Assembly: GCF_029846715.1 (NCBI RefSeq)
Contig: NZ_JARVWW010000001.1
Span: forward strand, 496,001-560,000
Direction of reading: 5' to 3'
Length of the DNA stretch: 64,000 nucleotides
From: Bradyrhizobium nivariense
GTDB taxonomy: Bacteria; Pseudomonadota; Alphaproteobacteria; Rhizobiales; Xanthobacteraceae
Part shown: piece after piece, positions 17,195-24,623 of the stretch
How the letters are laid out: the number at the start of each line of letters is the position of its first letter
Position numbering within the stretch: the first letter of the stretch is position 1
Made by a program: the position numbers and the translations under genes
The notes under the pieces: model-generated
Seen by the model: only the letters and a program-made list of their open reading frames with translations
Databases searched by the model: none
What the model was told of the DNA's origin: nothing

Positions 17195-17457
17195 TACCGC
17201 CCCCGGCCCGACAGCCGCAGCACGAACACCAGCACTTCGGCGACGGCCTTGTAGAGGTCGGGCGGGATCTCCTCGCCGAGTTCGACCTTGGAGAGCGCGC
17301 CGGCCAAGATCTCGTTCTCCTCGATCGGGATGTCGTTGGCCTTGGCGATCTCGACGATTTTTTCGCCGATCGTGCCTCTGCCCTTGGCGACGACGACAGG
17401 CGCGTTGCTGCCCTTCTCGTAATGTAGCGCAATCGCAAGCTTCGACGGGTCGCTCAT
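17194..17457 (-). CDS. Stand-alone FlhB C-terminal domain (FlhB-like/YlqH-type) protein
   Basis: An 87-residue soluble protein corresponding to the cytoplasmic C-terminal fragment of FlhB/YscU. It starts MSDPSKLAIALHYEKG, continues APVVVAKGRGTIGEKIVEIA and DIPIEENEILAGAL, and ends IPPDLYKAVAEVLVFVLRL. In FlhB this part follows the self-cleaving NPTH loop and acts in export substrate switching; here the NPTH motif and membrane domain are absent. Its ATG overlaps the stop of the FliK-like gene by 4 nt, so the two are translationally coupled. Comparable small FlhB-like proteins accompany a FliK-like gene in other bacteria. Confidence 0.87.
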   Translation of the reverse strand: MSDPSKLAIALHYEKGSNAPVVVAKGRGTIGEKIVEIAKANDIPIEENEILAGALSKVELGEEIPPDLYKAVAEVLVFVLRLSGRGR

Positions 17458-19067
17458 GTGGCGCGATCCAGGAAGTGGCCGGCGCGGGCCGGTGCGGGCT
17501 GTGGCGGGGTGCCATCGCGGACCAGGATGTCGCCGGGCTTGAGCTCGGCCCTGGTCAGGGCCTGGTTGAGCTCGCCGATTCCGGCGCGGAGCTGCTGCGC
17601 CGTCGCCGGCCGCTCCGCCCACATCCGCACGAAGGTCTTGTCGCCGTTCAGAGTAATCAAAGCGTGCACGGGGCCGGCCGGCTCGACATTGAGTGTGAAC
17701 CGCGCGCGCCAGGTGCGCTTGGCGGGATCGGCGGACTCATTGCCGCCGTCGCGCGAGATCTCGAACTGCGCCATTGCGGTGCCCTGCGGCGTAGCGAAGG
17801 GAATCTCGAAATTCCACTGCGGCACGGTCGGATCGATCCTGTGACCGCTGGCGTCAGTGCGATCGGGGAGCGAAGCGACCTGGAGCAAAGTCTGGCGCGC
17901 GATCGCGGCTTCGGTGTCGTCGAGCAGCCGATGCACGGTCGCAGCGAGCGGCGTATCCGGTGCGAGTGACGGCGAGGCAATGGATTGCGTCGACGGCAAC
18001 GCGCCGCGAACCGGCGGTGGCGTCGCGCGCGCGGCTGCCTCGAAGATGTGTCCGTCAGGCACGGCCTTGTTCGAGCCCGGCACGTTGCCGGTCAGGCGCG
18101 GCAGGTTTTGCGTGATCTCTTGCAGGAGGCTCGCGGCAAGGCTTGCGGTCATCGTCCGCGGCATCGCGGCCTGCGGAGCACCGCCAGCGATGTCGGCCAG
18201 CACAGCGGCCGCGAGATTGGCGCTGCGCGGCATTTGCGGCGGTTGGACGATCTCGGGTTCGGTTGACGGCAAGGCCGCCGGCTCGGCCTCTCCTGCTGCC
18301 GGAACCGGCGCGGCGGCAACCTGCGGCGTCCCCGGGGTAGCAGCAGGAATCGCGGCACCCTGTGGCACGGTGGTCTCGAGCGTCGTCAGCGTCTGACGCA
18401 GCACCAGCAATGCCGCCTTCAGGTCCGGCATCGTGCCGGAGGACGGCGTCGCACCTGCGGCGAGCGAGGCCTCGAGGAACAGTCCGGACTTCTGGAAGGC
18501 GGATTCGATATCGCCGCCATCGAGCCCGGTGTTGAGCGAGGTCTGCTGCGCCAGCACGCCCAGCATCGCCTGCTTCAGCCCCGCCGGCAGATCGCTGCTA
18601 GTGACGACCGCGGCCAGATTGGCGAACAGCGGCGCCTGGCTGCCTTGCTTCGTCACGGCCTCGGCCGAAGCCGCCGTGACGGCGACCTGCTCGGTCGGTG
18701 TGAGGGTGTTGCGGACCGCGCCCACTGATGGCGCCAGCGACGGGCTGTCCACCAGCGAGGCCGCAGCCGGCGTCAGCATGACCTGATCGGCGGCCGCCTC
18801 GCCTGCCCCGCCCATGATGGCGAGCCGGATGGTGCCGTCGTTCTGCGACACCGCAAGCTGGAGAATTTGTCCGGGCGTCAGCGACACCTCAGACATCACA
18901 TCCATCGAGAGGTTGGCGATCGCGATCCGCACCAGATTGTCGGCGAGCACGCTGACCACCTTGGCGTCGACGACACTACCAGCCTGAAGCACGAGGTCAG
19001 GGGTCGCCGCATCAGCCACGGCGCTGGCAGCGCTGACGGGAAGGATCGAGCTTATCGGCGTCGGCAT
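17454..19067 (-). CDS. FliK-like flagellar hook-length control protein
   Basis: A 537-residue protein with a long Ala/Pro/Thr/Gln-rich, low-complexity N-terminal and middle region and a conserved C-terminal hook-length domain from about residue 400: WNFEIPFATPQGTAMAQFEI, WRARFTLNVEPAGPVHALIT, VRMWAERPATAQQLRAGI and LTRAELKPGDILVRDG. FliK measures hook length and switches type III export to late substrates through FlhB. The coupled downstream gene encodes a FlhB C-terminal domain, supporting a joint role. No other flagellar gene lies in the window. Confidence 0.82.
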   Translation of the reverse strand: MPTPISSILPVSAASAVADAATPDLVLQAGSVVDAKVVSVLADNLVRIAIANLSMDVMSEVSLTPGQILQLAVSQNDGTIRLAIMGGAGEAAADQVMLTPAAASLVDSPSLAPSVGAVRNTLTPTEQVAVTAASAEAVTKQGSQAPLFANLAAVVTSSDLPAGLKQAMLGVLAQQTSLNTGLDGGDIESAFQKSGLFLEASLAAGATPSSGTMPDLKAALLVLRQTLTTLETTVPQGAAIPAATPGTPQVAAAPVPAAGEAEPAALPSTEPEIVQPPQMPRSANLAAAVLADIAGGAPQAAMPRTMTASLAASLLQEITQNLPRLTGNVPGSNKAVPDGHIFEAAARATPPPVRGALPSTQSIASPSLAPDTPLAATVHRLLDDTEAAIARQTLLQVASLPDRTDASGHRIDPTVPQWNFEIPFATPQGTAMAQFEISRDGGNESADPAKRTWRARFTLNVEPAGPVHALITLNGDKTFVRMWAERPATAQQLRAGIGELNQALTRAELKPGDILVRDGTPPQPAPARAGHFLDRAT

Positions 19068-19120
19068 CTCACGGGCCCAGGAGCACGGGTCACCCTAACG
19101 CCTGCGTCGTAAACCTCTCG

Positions 19121-19915
19121 TTAAGGACCTTCGGCCGAGGGCGGTTTTACCGCCGCCAGGACCGCGACCGCAGCCTTGAAATCCCTCAGTCGGGCAGCGC
19201 GGCGCGCGGCCGCTTCTTCGTCCACTCCCCATTTCTCGGCGTTCCAGTCCTCATCGACATAGGCTGCCGCCCAGATCTGGTCGGCGTCGCGCACGCCATG
19301 GGCAAGCGCCAGCGCCAGCAGCGCCGAGCCGGTGAGCGTCGTGATCACGTGGAGGGCGGCGACCGACCAGGCATCCCCCGGCAGTGCCGCACGCGCGGCC
19401 TGGATTGCCTCGTCCGGCTGCCTCACATGCATGATGCCCTCGGACAGGATGAAGTGCGCCCCCAGCGTCTCCGCGGCCCAGAACAGCACGGGGTCCCAAT
19501 GCGCGGCCTCGCAGGCGACAAGTCCCTCGGGATGGCCGGCGCGATAGAACAGCAGATCGGACTGGAGGTATTTTGCAAGGTCGTCCGTGACGAGATCGAC
19601 GCGGTCAACGACGCCCTCGACCACGCTGTTGGCGATCCGCGTCAGCGGCATGGTCATGGGCTTGATCGTCTCGTTCTGATCCGCCCATTCCGCAGCCACC
19701 GCATCGGCAAGGTCTCGCGAGGGGATCGCCACCTGGCGTCCAGATGGCGTCCGAATCGGCTTGCCGTCGAGCATGATGGCGAAACCGCCCTCAGCCTCGG
19801 CCACCCCCACCTCCTTGTAGAAGCGCTTGCGCAACGGCACGCGCGAGGCCTGGCGGACCGCCTCCTGCGGATCGAGCGGGGATCGCCCCGCAGCTTCATC
19901 GAACAATTCGCGCAT
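19121..19915 (-). CDS. ATP12-family F1-ATPase assembly chaperone
   Basis: A 264-residue member of the ATP12 chaperone family, which in mitochondria binds free F1 alpha subunits during ATP synthase assembly. Hallmarks include RKRFYKEVGVAEAEGGFAIM, LDGKPIRTPSGRQVAIPSRD, LAKYLQSDLLFYRAGHPEGL, WDPVLFWAAETLGAHF and AAYVDEDWNAEKWG. Length is normal. The ATG at 19913-19915 follows CCGAAACGAG. It lies 50 bp after the RluA-family gene on the same strand, so it probably ends the higA-like/RluA transcript. Confidence 0.92.
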   Translation of the reverse strand: MRELFDEAAGRSPLDPQEAVRQASRVPLRKRFYKEVGVAEAEGGFAIMLDGKPIRTPSGRQVAIPSRDLADAVAAEWADQNETIKPMTMPLTRIANSVVEGVVDRVDLVTDDLAKYLQSDLLFYRAGHPEGLVACEAAHWDPVLFWAAETLGAHFILSEGIMHVRQPDEAIQAARAALPGDAWSVAALHVITTLTGSALLALALAHGVRDADQIWAAAYVDEDWNAEKWGVDEEAAARRAARLRDFKAAVAVLAAVKPPSAEGP

Positions 19916-19965
19916 CTCGTTTCGGTCCCTGTCCAGTCACCAACCCTTCTGCCGCCCCCGTTCAA

Positions 19966-21180
19966 CTACTCTTCAGGCGCGTTCTCGATCGGATCAAATC
20001 TGCTTGCATCGAGCCCGAGCAGGTTCCACGACTGCTGCATGTGCGGCGGAAGCGGTGCGGTCGCGTCGATCACGCCGCCGCGCGGATGCGGAATGACGAT
20101 GCGGCGCGCAAGCAGATGCAGCCGGTTTTGCAGGCCGCCCGGCAGTTGCCAATTCTCGATGTTGAAATATTTGGGATCGCCGACGATGGGGTGGCCGATA
20201 TGTTCCATGTGGGCGCGCAGCTGGTGGGTGCGCCCCGTCACCGGCTTCAGCGACACCCAGGTCAGCTTGTTGCCGGCGGTCTCGACCACCGCATAATACG
20301 TCACCGCATGGCTCGCGCCCTCGTCGCCATGCTGGGCGATGCGCATGATGGTGTCGTCCTCGCTCTCCTCTTTGGCGAGGAAGGTCGAGATGCGGCCCTG
20401 CTTCGGCTTCGGCAGCCCCGGCACCAGCGCCCAATAGGTTTTTCGCGCCGACCGCGAACGGAACGCGCCGGTCAGGTGCGAGGCGGCAAAGCGGGTCTTG
20501 GCGACCAAGAGACAGCCCGACGTCTCCCTGTCGATGCGGTGCACGAGGCGCGGCTTCTGCCCCTTGGCATCGCGCATCACCTCCAGCATCTGGTCGATAT
20601 GCCGCGTCATGCCCGAGCCGCCCTGCACGGCAAGGCCGGCCGGCTTGTTCAGCACAAGAACGTCGTCGTCCTCGTAGATCGTCATCTCCTTCAGTGCGGC
20701 AAGCGTCTTTTGCGCTGCCTCCGACTGCGGATTGGCTGCCTTCGGCGTGTCGAGCTTCAGCGGCGGGATGCGGACGCTCTGGCCCTCCTCCAGACGGTCC
20801 TTACTGTCGACGCGCTTGCCGTCGACCCGCAACTCGCCTTTGCGGACGACGCGCTGGATGTGGGAGAACGACAGGCCGGGAAAGCGCGCTTCGAGGAAAC
20901 GATCGACGCGCATGTTGTTCTCGTCGGCCGTTACCTTGACGGTCTCCACCTTGGTCGGCAGCAGCGCCTCGACGGGCTTTGCTGGCGCGGACGTTTCCAG
21001 CGCAGGTTCGGGCGCACGCCGCTCGGCGCGCTCGGCCGCAAACCGCGGCGGCCTACCACCGGGCTTGCCGCCGGGACGCGGCCCTCCCTTCTTCGCACCG
21101 CCCGCCTTGAACGGACGTGCCTCCTTGCGCTCATCGCGCTCGCGAGGTTTTGGGTTCATTCTCTTGATGCGGCGGCTCAT
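19966..21180 (-). CDS. RluA-family 23S rRNA pseudouridine synthase with basic N-terminal extension
   Basis: A 404-residue enzyme that isomerises uridines in 23S rRNA. Residues ~1-75 are a basic Arg/Lys/Gly/Pro-rich extension (RERDERKEARPFKAGGAKKG). An S4 RNA-binding domain (NNMRVDRFLEARFPGLSFSH, IQRVVRKGELRVDGKRV) and the catalytic domain with the HRIDRETSGCLLVAKT motif (catalytic Asp) and GRTHQLRAHMEHIGHPIVGD follow. This is most like RluC. The start ATG (21178-21180) overlaps the stop of the higA-like gene by 4 nt; a second ATG seven codons in is also possible. Confidence 0.92.
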   Translation of the reverse strand: MSRRIKRMNPKPRERDERKEARPFKAGGAKKGGPRPGGKPGGRPPRFAAERAERRAPEPALETSAPAKPVEALLPTKVETVKVTADENNMRVDRFLEARFPGLSFSHIQRVVRKGELRVDGKRVDSKDRLEEGQSVRIPPLKLDTPKAANPQSEAAQKTLAALKEMTIYEDDDVLVLNKPAGLAVQGGSGMTRHIDQMLEVMRDAKGQKPRLVHRIDRETSGCLLVAKTRFAASHLTGAFRSRSARKTYWALVPGLPKPKQGRISTFLAKEESEDDTIMRIAQHGDEGASHAVTYYAVVETAGNKLTWVSLKPVTGRTHQLRAHMEHIGHPIVGDPKYFNIENWQLPGGLQNRLHLLARRIVIPHPRGGVIDATAPLPPHMQQSWNLLGLDASRFDPIENAPEE

Positions 21181-21494
21181 GCGGTTTTTCCAAGCTTTCG
21201 TGTCGACTGCACCGTCGCGCGGCGCGGCAGCGACGCAACCTGCGCCCCCACCTCTTCTTCCGCGAGGCGCAGCTCATATTGCTGCTGCAGGTTCATCCAG
21301 AACTGCGGGCTGGTGTCGAACCAGTGACCAAGACGCAACGCCGTATCGGCCGTGATGCCGCGCTGTCCATTGATGATGCCGGTGATCCGGTTCACGGGTA
21401 CATCGACCTGACGCGCGAGTTCTGCGGCGGAGATGCCCAGTTGCCGCAGTTCTTCGGCAAGGTGTTCGCCGGGATGTATGGGCGTGCGGGGCAT
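21177..21494 (-). CDS. HigA-family (XRE) addiction-module antitoxin, no visible toxin
   Basis: A 105-residue helix-turn-helix protein of the HigA/VapI antidote family. It has the characteristic N-terminus PRTPIHPGEHLAEELRQLGI, the HTH SAAELARQVDVPVNRITGII, NGQRGITADTALRLGHWFDT and SPQFWMNLQQQYELRLAE. HigA normally neutralises a HigB RelE-like mRNA interferase encoded just upstream, but no higB reading frame lies in the 78 bp between this gene and rarA. It overlaps the RluA-family start by 4 nt, so it may now serve as a plain autoregulator of that operon. Confidence 0.9.
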   Translation of the reverse strand: MPRTPIHPGEHLAEELRQLGISAAELARQVDVPVNRITGIINGQRGITADTALRLGHWFDTSPQFWMNLQQQYELRLAEEEVGAQVASLPRRATVQSTRKLGKTA

Positions 21495-21522
21495 GTCGAT
21501 TTCTTGGCCGGACTAGCGTGAA

Positions 21523-21537
21523 TTACGCGTTACGTAA
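21523..21537. promoter_or_regulatory. Candidate HigA operator
   Basis: TTACGCGTTACGTAA lies 29 bp upstream of the higA-like start. It contains the perfect 8-bp palindrome TTACGTAA (21530-21537) and the arms TTACG...CGTAA. Known HigA operators are short A/T-edged palindromes next to the promoter, so position and form fit autoregulation. Confidence 0.45.
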
Positions 21538-21572
21538 ACCGTAAATCGAACCCTGCAGCAAGCCCAAAAGGG

Positions 21573-22907
21573 CTAGGTCCCGCCCCGCTCCTTCCGCAAC
21601 TTCGCCCAATAATCCAGCCGCTTGCGGATCTCGCGTTCAAAACCGCGGTCGGGCGGGTCGTAGAACGTCTGGCGGCCCAGGGCTTCCGGAAAGTAGTCCT
21701 GGCCGGAGAAGGCCTCGGGGGCATCGTGGTCGTATTCGTAGGCTGCGCCGTAGCCTTCCGACTTCATCAGCTTGGTCGGCGAGTTCAGGATGTGTTTCGG
21801 CGGCAGCAGCGAGCCGGCCTGCTTTGCGACCCGCATCGCCGTGCCGAAGGCGGTGTAGACCGCGTTCGATTTCGGTGCGGTGGCGAGATAGACCACGGCC
21901 TGTGCGATGGCGAGCTCGCCTTCGGGATGGCCGAGGAAGTCGAAGGCGTCCTTGGCGGCGTTGGCGATGACCAGCGCCTGCGGATCGGCAAGGCCGATGT
22001 CCTCCACCGCCATGCGCACGACGCGGCGGGCCAGGAACAGCGGGTCCTCGCCGGCGTCCAGCATACGCGCGAGATAATACAGCGCGGCATCGGGATCGGA
22101 GCCGCGCACCGACTTGTGCAGCGCCGAGATCAAATTGTAATGGCCGTCGGCCGACTTATCGTAGATCGGGGCGCGGCGCTGCAAAATCTCCTGCAACTGC
22201 GCGGCGCCGAAAATCTCGTCCTTGCGCGCGGCGCGCCAGACTTCCTCGACGAGTGTCAGCGACGCGCGGCCGTCGCCATCGGCCATGCGCACCAGCACGG
22301 CGCGCGCCTCGGCGTCGAGCGGCAGCTTGCGGCCCTCGACCTCCTCGGCATGCGCGAACAGCTTTTCGATCGCGGCTGCGTCAAGCGAGCGAAACACCAG
22401 CACGCGCGCCCGAGACAGAAGCGCCGCGTTGAGCTCGAACGATGGGTTTTCGGTGGTGGCGCCGACCATCACCACCGTGCCGTCTTCCATGACGGGCAGA
22501 AAGGAATCCTGCTGGGCGCGGTTGAAGCGATGCACCTCGTCGACGAACAGCAGCGTGCCCTTGCCCATCTCGCGGCGCGCACGCGCGGCCTCAAAGGATT
22601 TCTTCAAATCGGCGACGCCGGAGAACACCGCGGAGATCTGCTCGAAATGCAAATCGGTCGCGTCCGCCAGCAACCGCGCCACCGTGGTCTTGCCGGTGCC
22701 GGGCGGGCCCCAGAACACCAGCGAGCCCAGCGTGCGCGTTTCCAGCATGCGCGTCAGCGCGCCGTCGGGACCCAGGATGTGGTCCTGTCCGACGACCTCC
22801 GAGAGCGCGCGCGGCCGCAGCCGATCGGGCAGCGGATGCGGAGCCTCGTGATCGAGCCCCGCCGCGGCAAAGAGAGTTGGCGTCTCCTGTGGTCGCTTCG
22901 GACTCAT
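21573..22907 (-). CDS. rarA: Replication-associated recombination protein A (AAA+ ATPase)
   Basis: A 444-residue MgsA/RarA-type AAA+ ATPase that acts at stalled replication forks. Seen are RPRALSEVVGQDHILGPDGA, Walker A GPPGTGKTTVARLL, Walker B LLFVDEVHRFN, sensor VMVGATTENPSFELNAALLS and the C-terminal tetramerisation region (SVRGSDPDAALYYLARML, AVVYLATAPKSNAVYTAF). Its ATG (22905-22907) overlaps the stop of the upstream DegP-like gene by 4 nt, so translation is coupled. Confidence 0.95.
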   Translation of the reverse strand: MSPKRPQETPTLFAAAGLDHEAPHPLPDRLRPRALSEVVGQDHILGPDGALTRMLETRTLGSLVFWGPPGTGKTTVARLLADATDLHFEQISAVFSGVADLKKSFEAARARREMGKGTLLFVDEVHRFNRAQQDSFLPVMEDGTVVMVGATTENPSFELNAALLSRARVLVFRSLDAAAIEKLFAHAEEVEGRKLPLDAEARAVLVRMADGDGRASLTLVEEVWRAARKDEIFGAAQLQEILQRRAPIYDKSADGHYNLISALHKSVRGSDPDAALYYLARMLDAGEDPLFLARRVVRMAVEDIGLADPQALVIANAAKDAFDFLGHPEGELAIAQAVVYLATAPKSNAVYTAFGTAMRVAKQAGSLLPPKHILNSPTKLMKSEGYGAAYEYDHDAPEAFSGQDYFPEALGRQTFYDPPDRGFEREIRKRLDYWAKLRKERGGT

Positions 22908-24310
22908 CCGCCCAGCGTGACGTTGATCTGCTGGCCGCCACGCACCAGCGTGATTCGCCAGATCCGCGGGCGATCGCCTGCGGCCTTTTCGAGGTCGCCG
23001 GTCTTGCCGATCTTCTGGCTATTGACCGTCAGAATGATGTCGCCCTTCTGGAACCCGACATTCGCGGCCGCGCTGTCGCCGCCGAGATCGGTGATCACGA
23101 CGCCTTCTGTGTCGGCGTCCAGATGCAGCTCGTCGGCAACCGCCGGCGTGATGGTCGAGACTTTCGCGCCCTGGAACGGCGAGCGCGCGGTGACGACGAG
23201 CTCGTTGCGGCCGTTGTCCGGCGCGGTTTCCAGCGCCACTGCCAGCTTGACCGGCTTGCCGCCGCGCTGCACGTCGATCTGCGCCGTGCCGCCGAGCGGG
23301 CGCGTCGCGAAGCGATAGTCGAAAGCGTTGGGATCATCCACGGTCTGGCCGTCGATCCCGGTGATGAGATCGGAGGATTTCAAACCGGCCTTCGCCGCGG
23401 GGCCGTTCGACACCACGCTCGCGACCAGCGCACCGGTCGGCGAACGCAGGCCGAGGCTCTCGGCGATCTCGGGCGTCACCGCCTGCAATTTCGCGCCGAG
23501 CCACGGCCGCTTCACCGCCTTGCCGCCGCCCTTGGCAGAAGCGACGACGACGCGCACCATGTTGGCGGGGATCGCGAAACCGATGCCCTGCGAACCGCCG
23601 GAGCGCGAATAGATCGCGGTGTTGATGCCCGCGAGCCTGCCGTTCATGTCGACCAACGCGCCGCCCGAATTGCCAGGATTGATCGCCGCATCGGTCTGGA
23701 TGAAGAACTGGTAGTCGGTGATACCGACCTGCGTGCGCGCCAGCGCCGAGATGATGCCGTGAGTCACGGTCTGGCCGACGCCGAAGGGATTACCGATCGC
23801 CATCACGACGTCGCCCACCATCAGCTCGTCCGAATTGGTGAATTCGAGAGCCGGAAACTTCTCTTTGGAGTCCTTCAGACGCAGCACGGCGAGATCGCTG
23901 CGAGAGTCCTTCAGCACGATCTCGGCCTCGAACTCACGCTTGTCCGACAGCGACACCTTGACCTGGTCGGCGCCTTCGATGACATGGACGTTGGTGACAA
24001 CGAGCCCGGACGCATCGACGATCACGCCCGAACCAAGCGAGCGCTGCACCTGCTCCTGCTGCTGGCCGGGCACGCCGAAGAAGCGGCGGAAGATCGGGTC
24101 GTCGAGCAGCGGGTTGCGGTTCTGCACCACCTTGGCGGCATAGACGTTGACGACCGCCGGCTGCACCCGCTGCACGATCGGCGCATAGGACAGCCGCAGT
24201 TCGGCGGGCGAGGACGGGACACGGCGGTCTTGCGCGGCGGCCGGATTGAAGTTGGCCGAAAAGGCTATGCACAGTGCCGTGACGACGGCGGTCCAGGTCG
24301 ATCGAAACAT
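22904..24310 (-). CDS. degP: DegP/Do-type periplasmic serine protease
   Basis: A 468-residue HtrA-family protease that degrades or refolds damaged envelope proteins. A signal peptide (MFRSTWTAVVTALCIAFSAN, cleavage near AAA-Q at 26) is followed by a trypsin-like domain with the triad His109 (TNVHVIEG), Asp139 (SRSDLAVL) and Ser215 (NPGNSGGALVD), then two PDZ domains. I chose ATG 24310: it begins the signal peptide and follows AGAGGTAGGA, while the frame upstream lacks these. No CpxR- or SigE-like site is obvious in the gap. Confidence 0.94.
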   Translation of the reverse strand: MFRSTWTAVVTALCIAFSANFNPAAAQDRRVPSSPAELRLSYAPIVQRVQPAVVNVYAAKVVQNRNPLLDDPIFRRFFGVPGQQQEQVQRSLGSGVIVDASGLVVTNVHVIEGADQVKVSLSDKREFEAEIVLKDSRSDLAVLRLKDSKEKFPALEFTNSDELMVGDVVMAIGNPFGVGQTVTHGIISALARTQVGITDYQFFIQTDAAINPGNSGGALVDMNGRLAGINTAIYSRSGGSQGIGFAIPANMVRVVVASAKGGGKAVKRPWLGAKLQAVTPEIAESLGLRSPTGALVASVVSNGPAAKAGLKSSDLITGIDGQTVDDPNAFDYRFATRPLGGTAQIDVQRGGKPVKLAVALETAPDNGRNELVVTARSPFQGAKVSTITPAVADELHLDADTEGVVITDLGGDSAAANVGFQKGDIILTVNSQKIGKTGDLEKAAGDRPRIWRITLVRGGQQINVTLGG

Positions 24311-24623
24311 TCCTACCTCTCGGAAAAGACGCCGGAATATAGGCGCGTTCGCCCGCCAATAGAAGGGCGCCCGGCGGCATATTCGGCTCCCTTTTTGGTG
24401 TGTCCGGCATGCAAGCCCGGCGCGCGAAATCGCAATTTGCCTGGGCCGGTGGATTGGCATGATGCGCGTCACCTTGCATGGTGGTGCAAGGCGGATTCGG
24501 TTGCGGCGAATTTGCATCAGTGGGAACCCCGCAACCGGGCGCGACGTCGCGGGGCAGTCATCGATCATATCTAGGCTCTCCCGTTGCGACTTGGGGAAGT
24601 TCGTCAACCGATGGAGTCATGAC
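24311..24623. other. Divergent intergenic region with inverted repeat
   Basis: A 313-bp gap between the divergent degP-like and porin genes. A TATATT hexamer on the minus strand near 24336-24341 is a possible -10 for degP. A perfect 7-bp inverted repeat, CCTTGCA (24472-24478) and TGCAAGG (24485-24491), lies about 133 bp before the porin start and could be an operator or leader hairpin. Confidence 0.45.

Noticed and set aside
21495..21572. A possible higB toxin next to the higA-like gene
   Set aside because: The 78-bp gap is too short for a ~90-residue RelE-like toxin and no frame matches one.
22877..24574. A 565-codon open frame on the plus strand
   Set aside because: It is antisense to the degP-like gene, whose triad and PDZ domains are clear.
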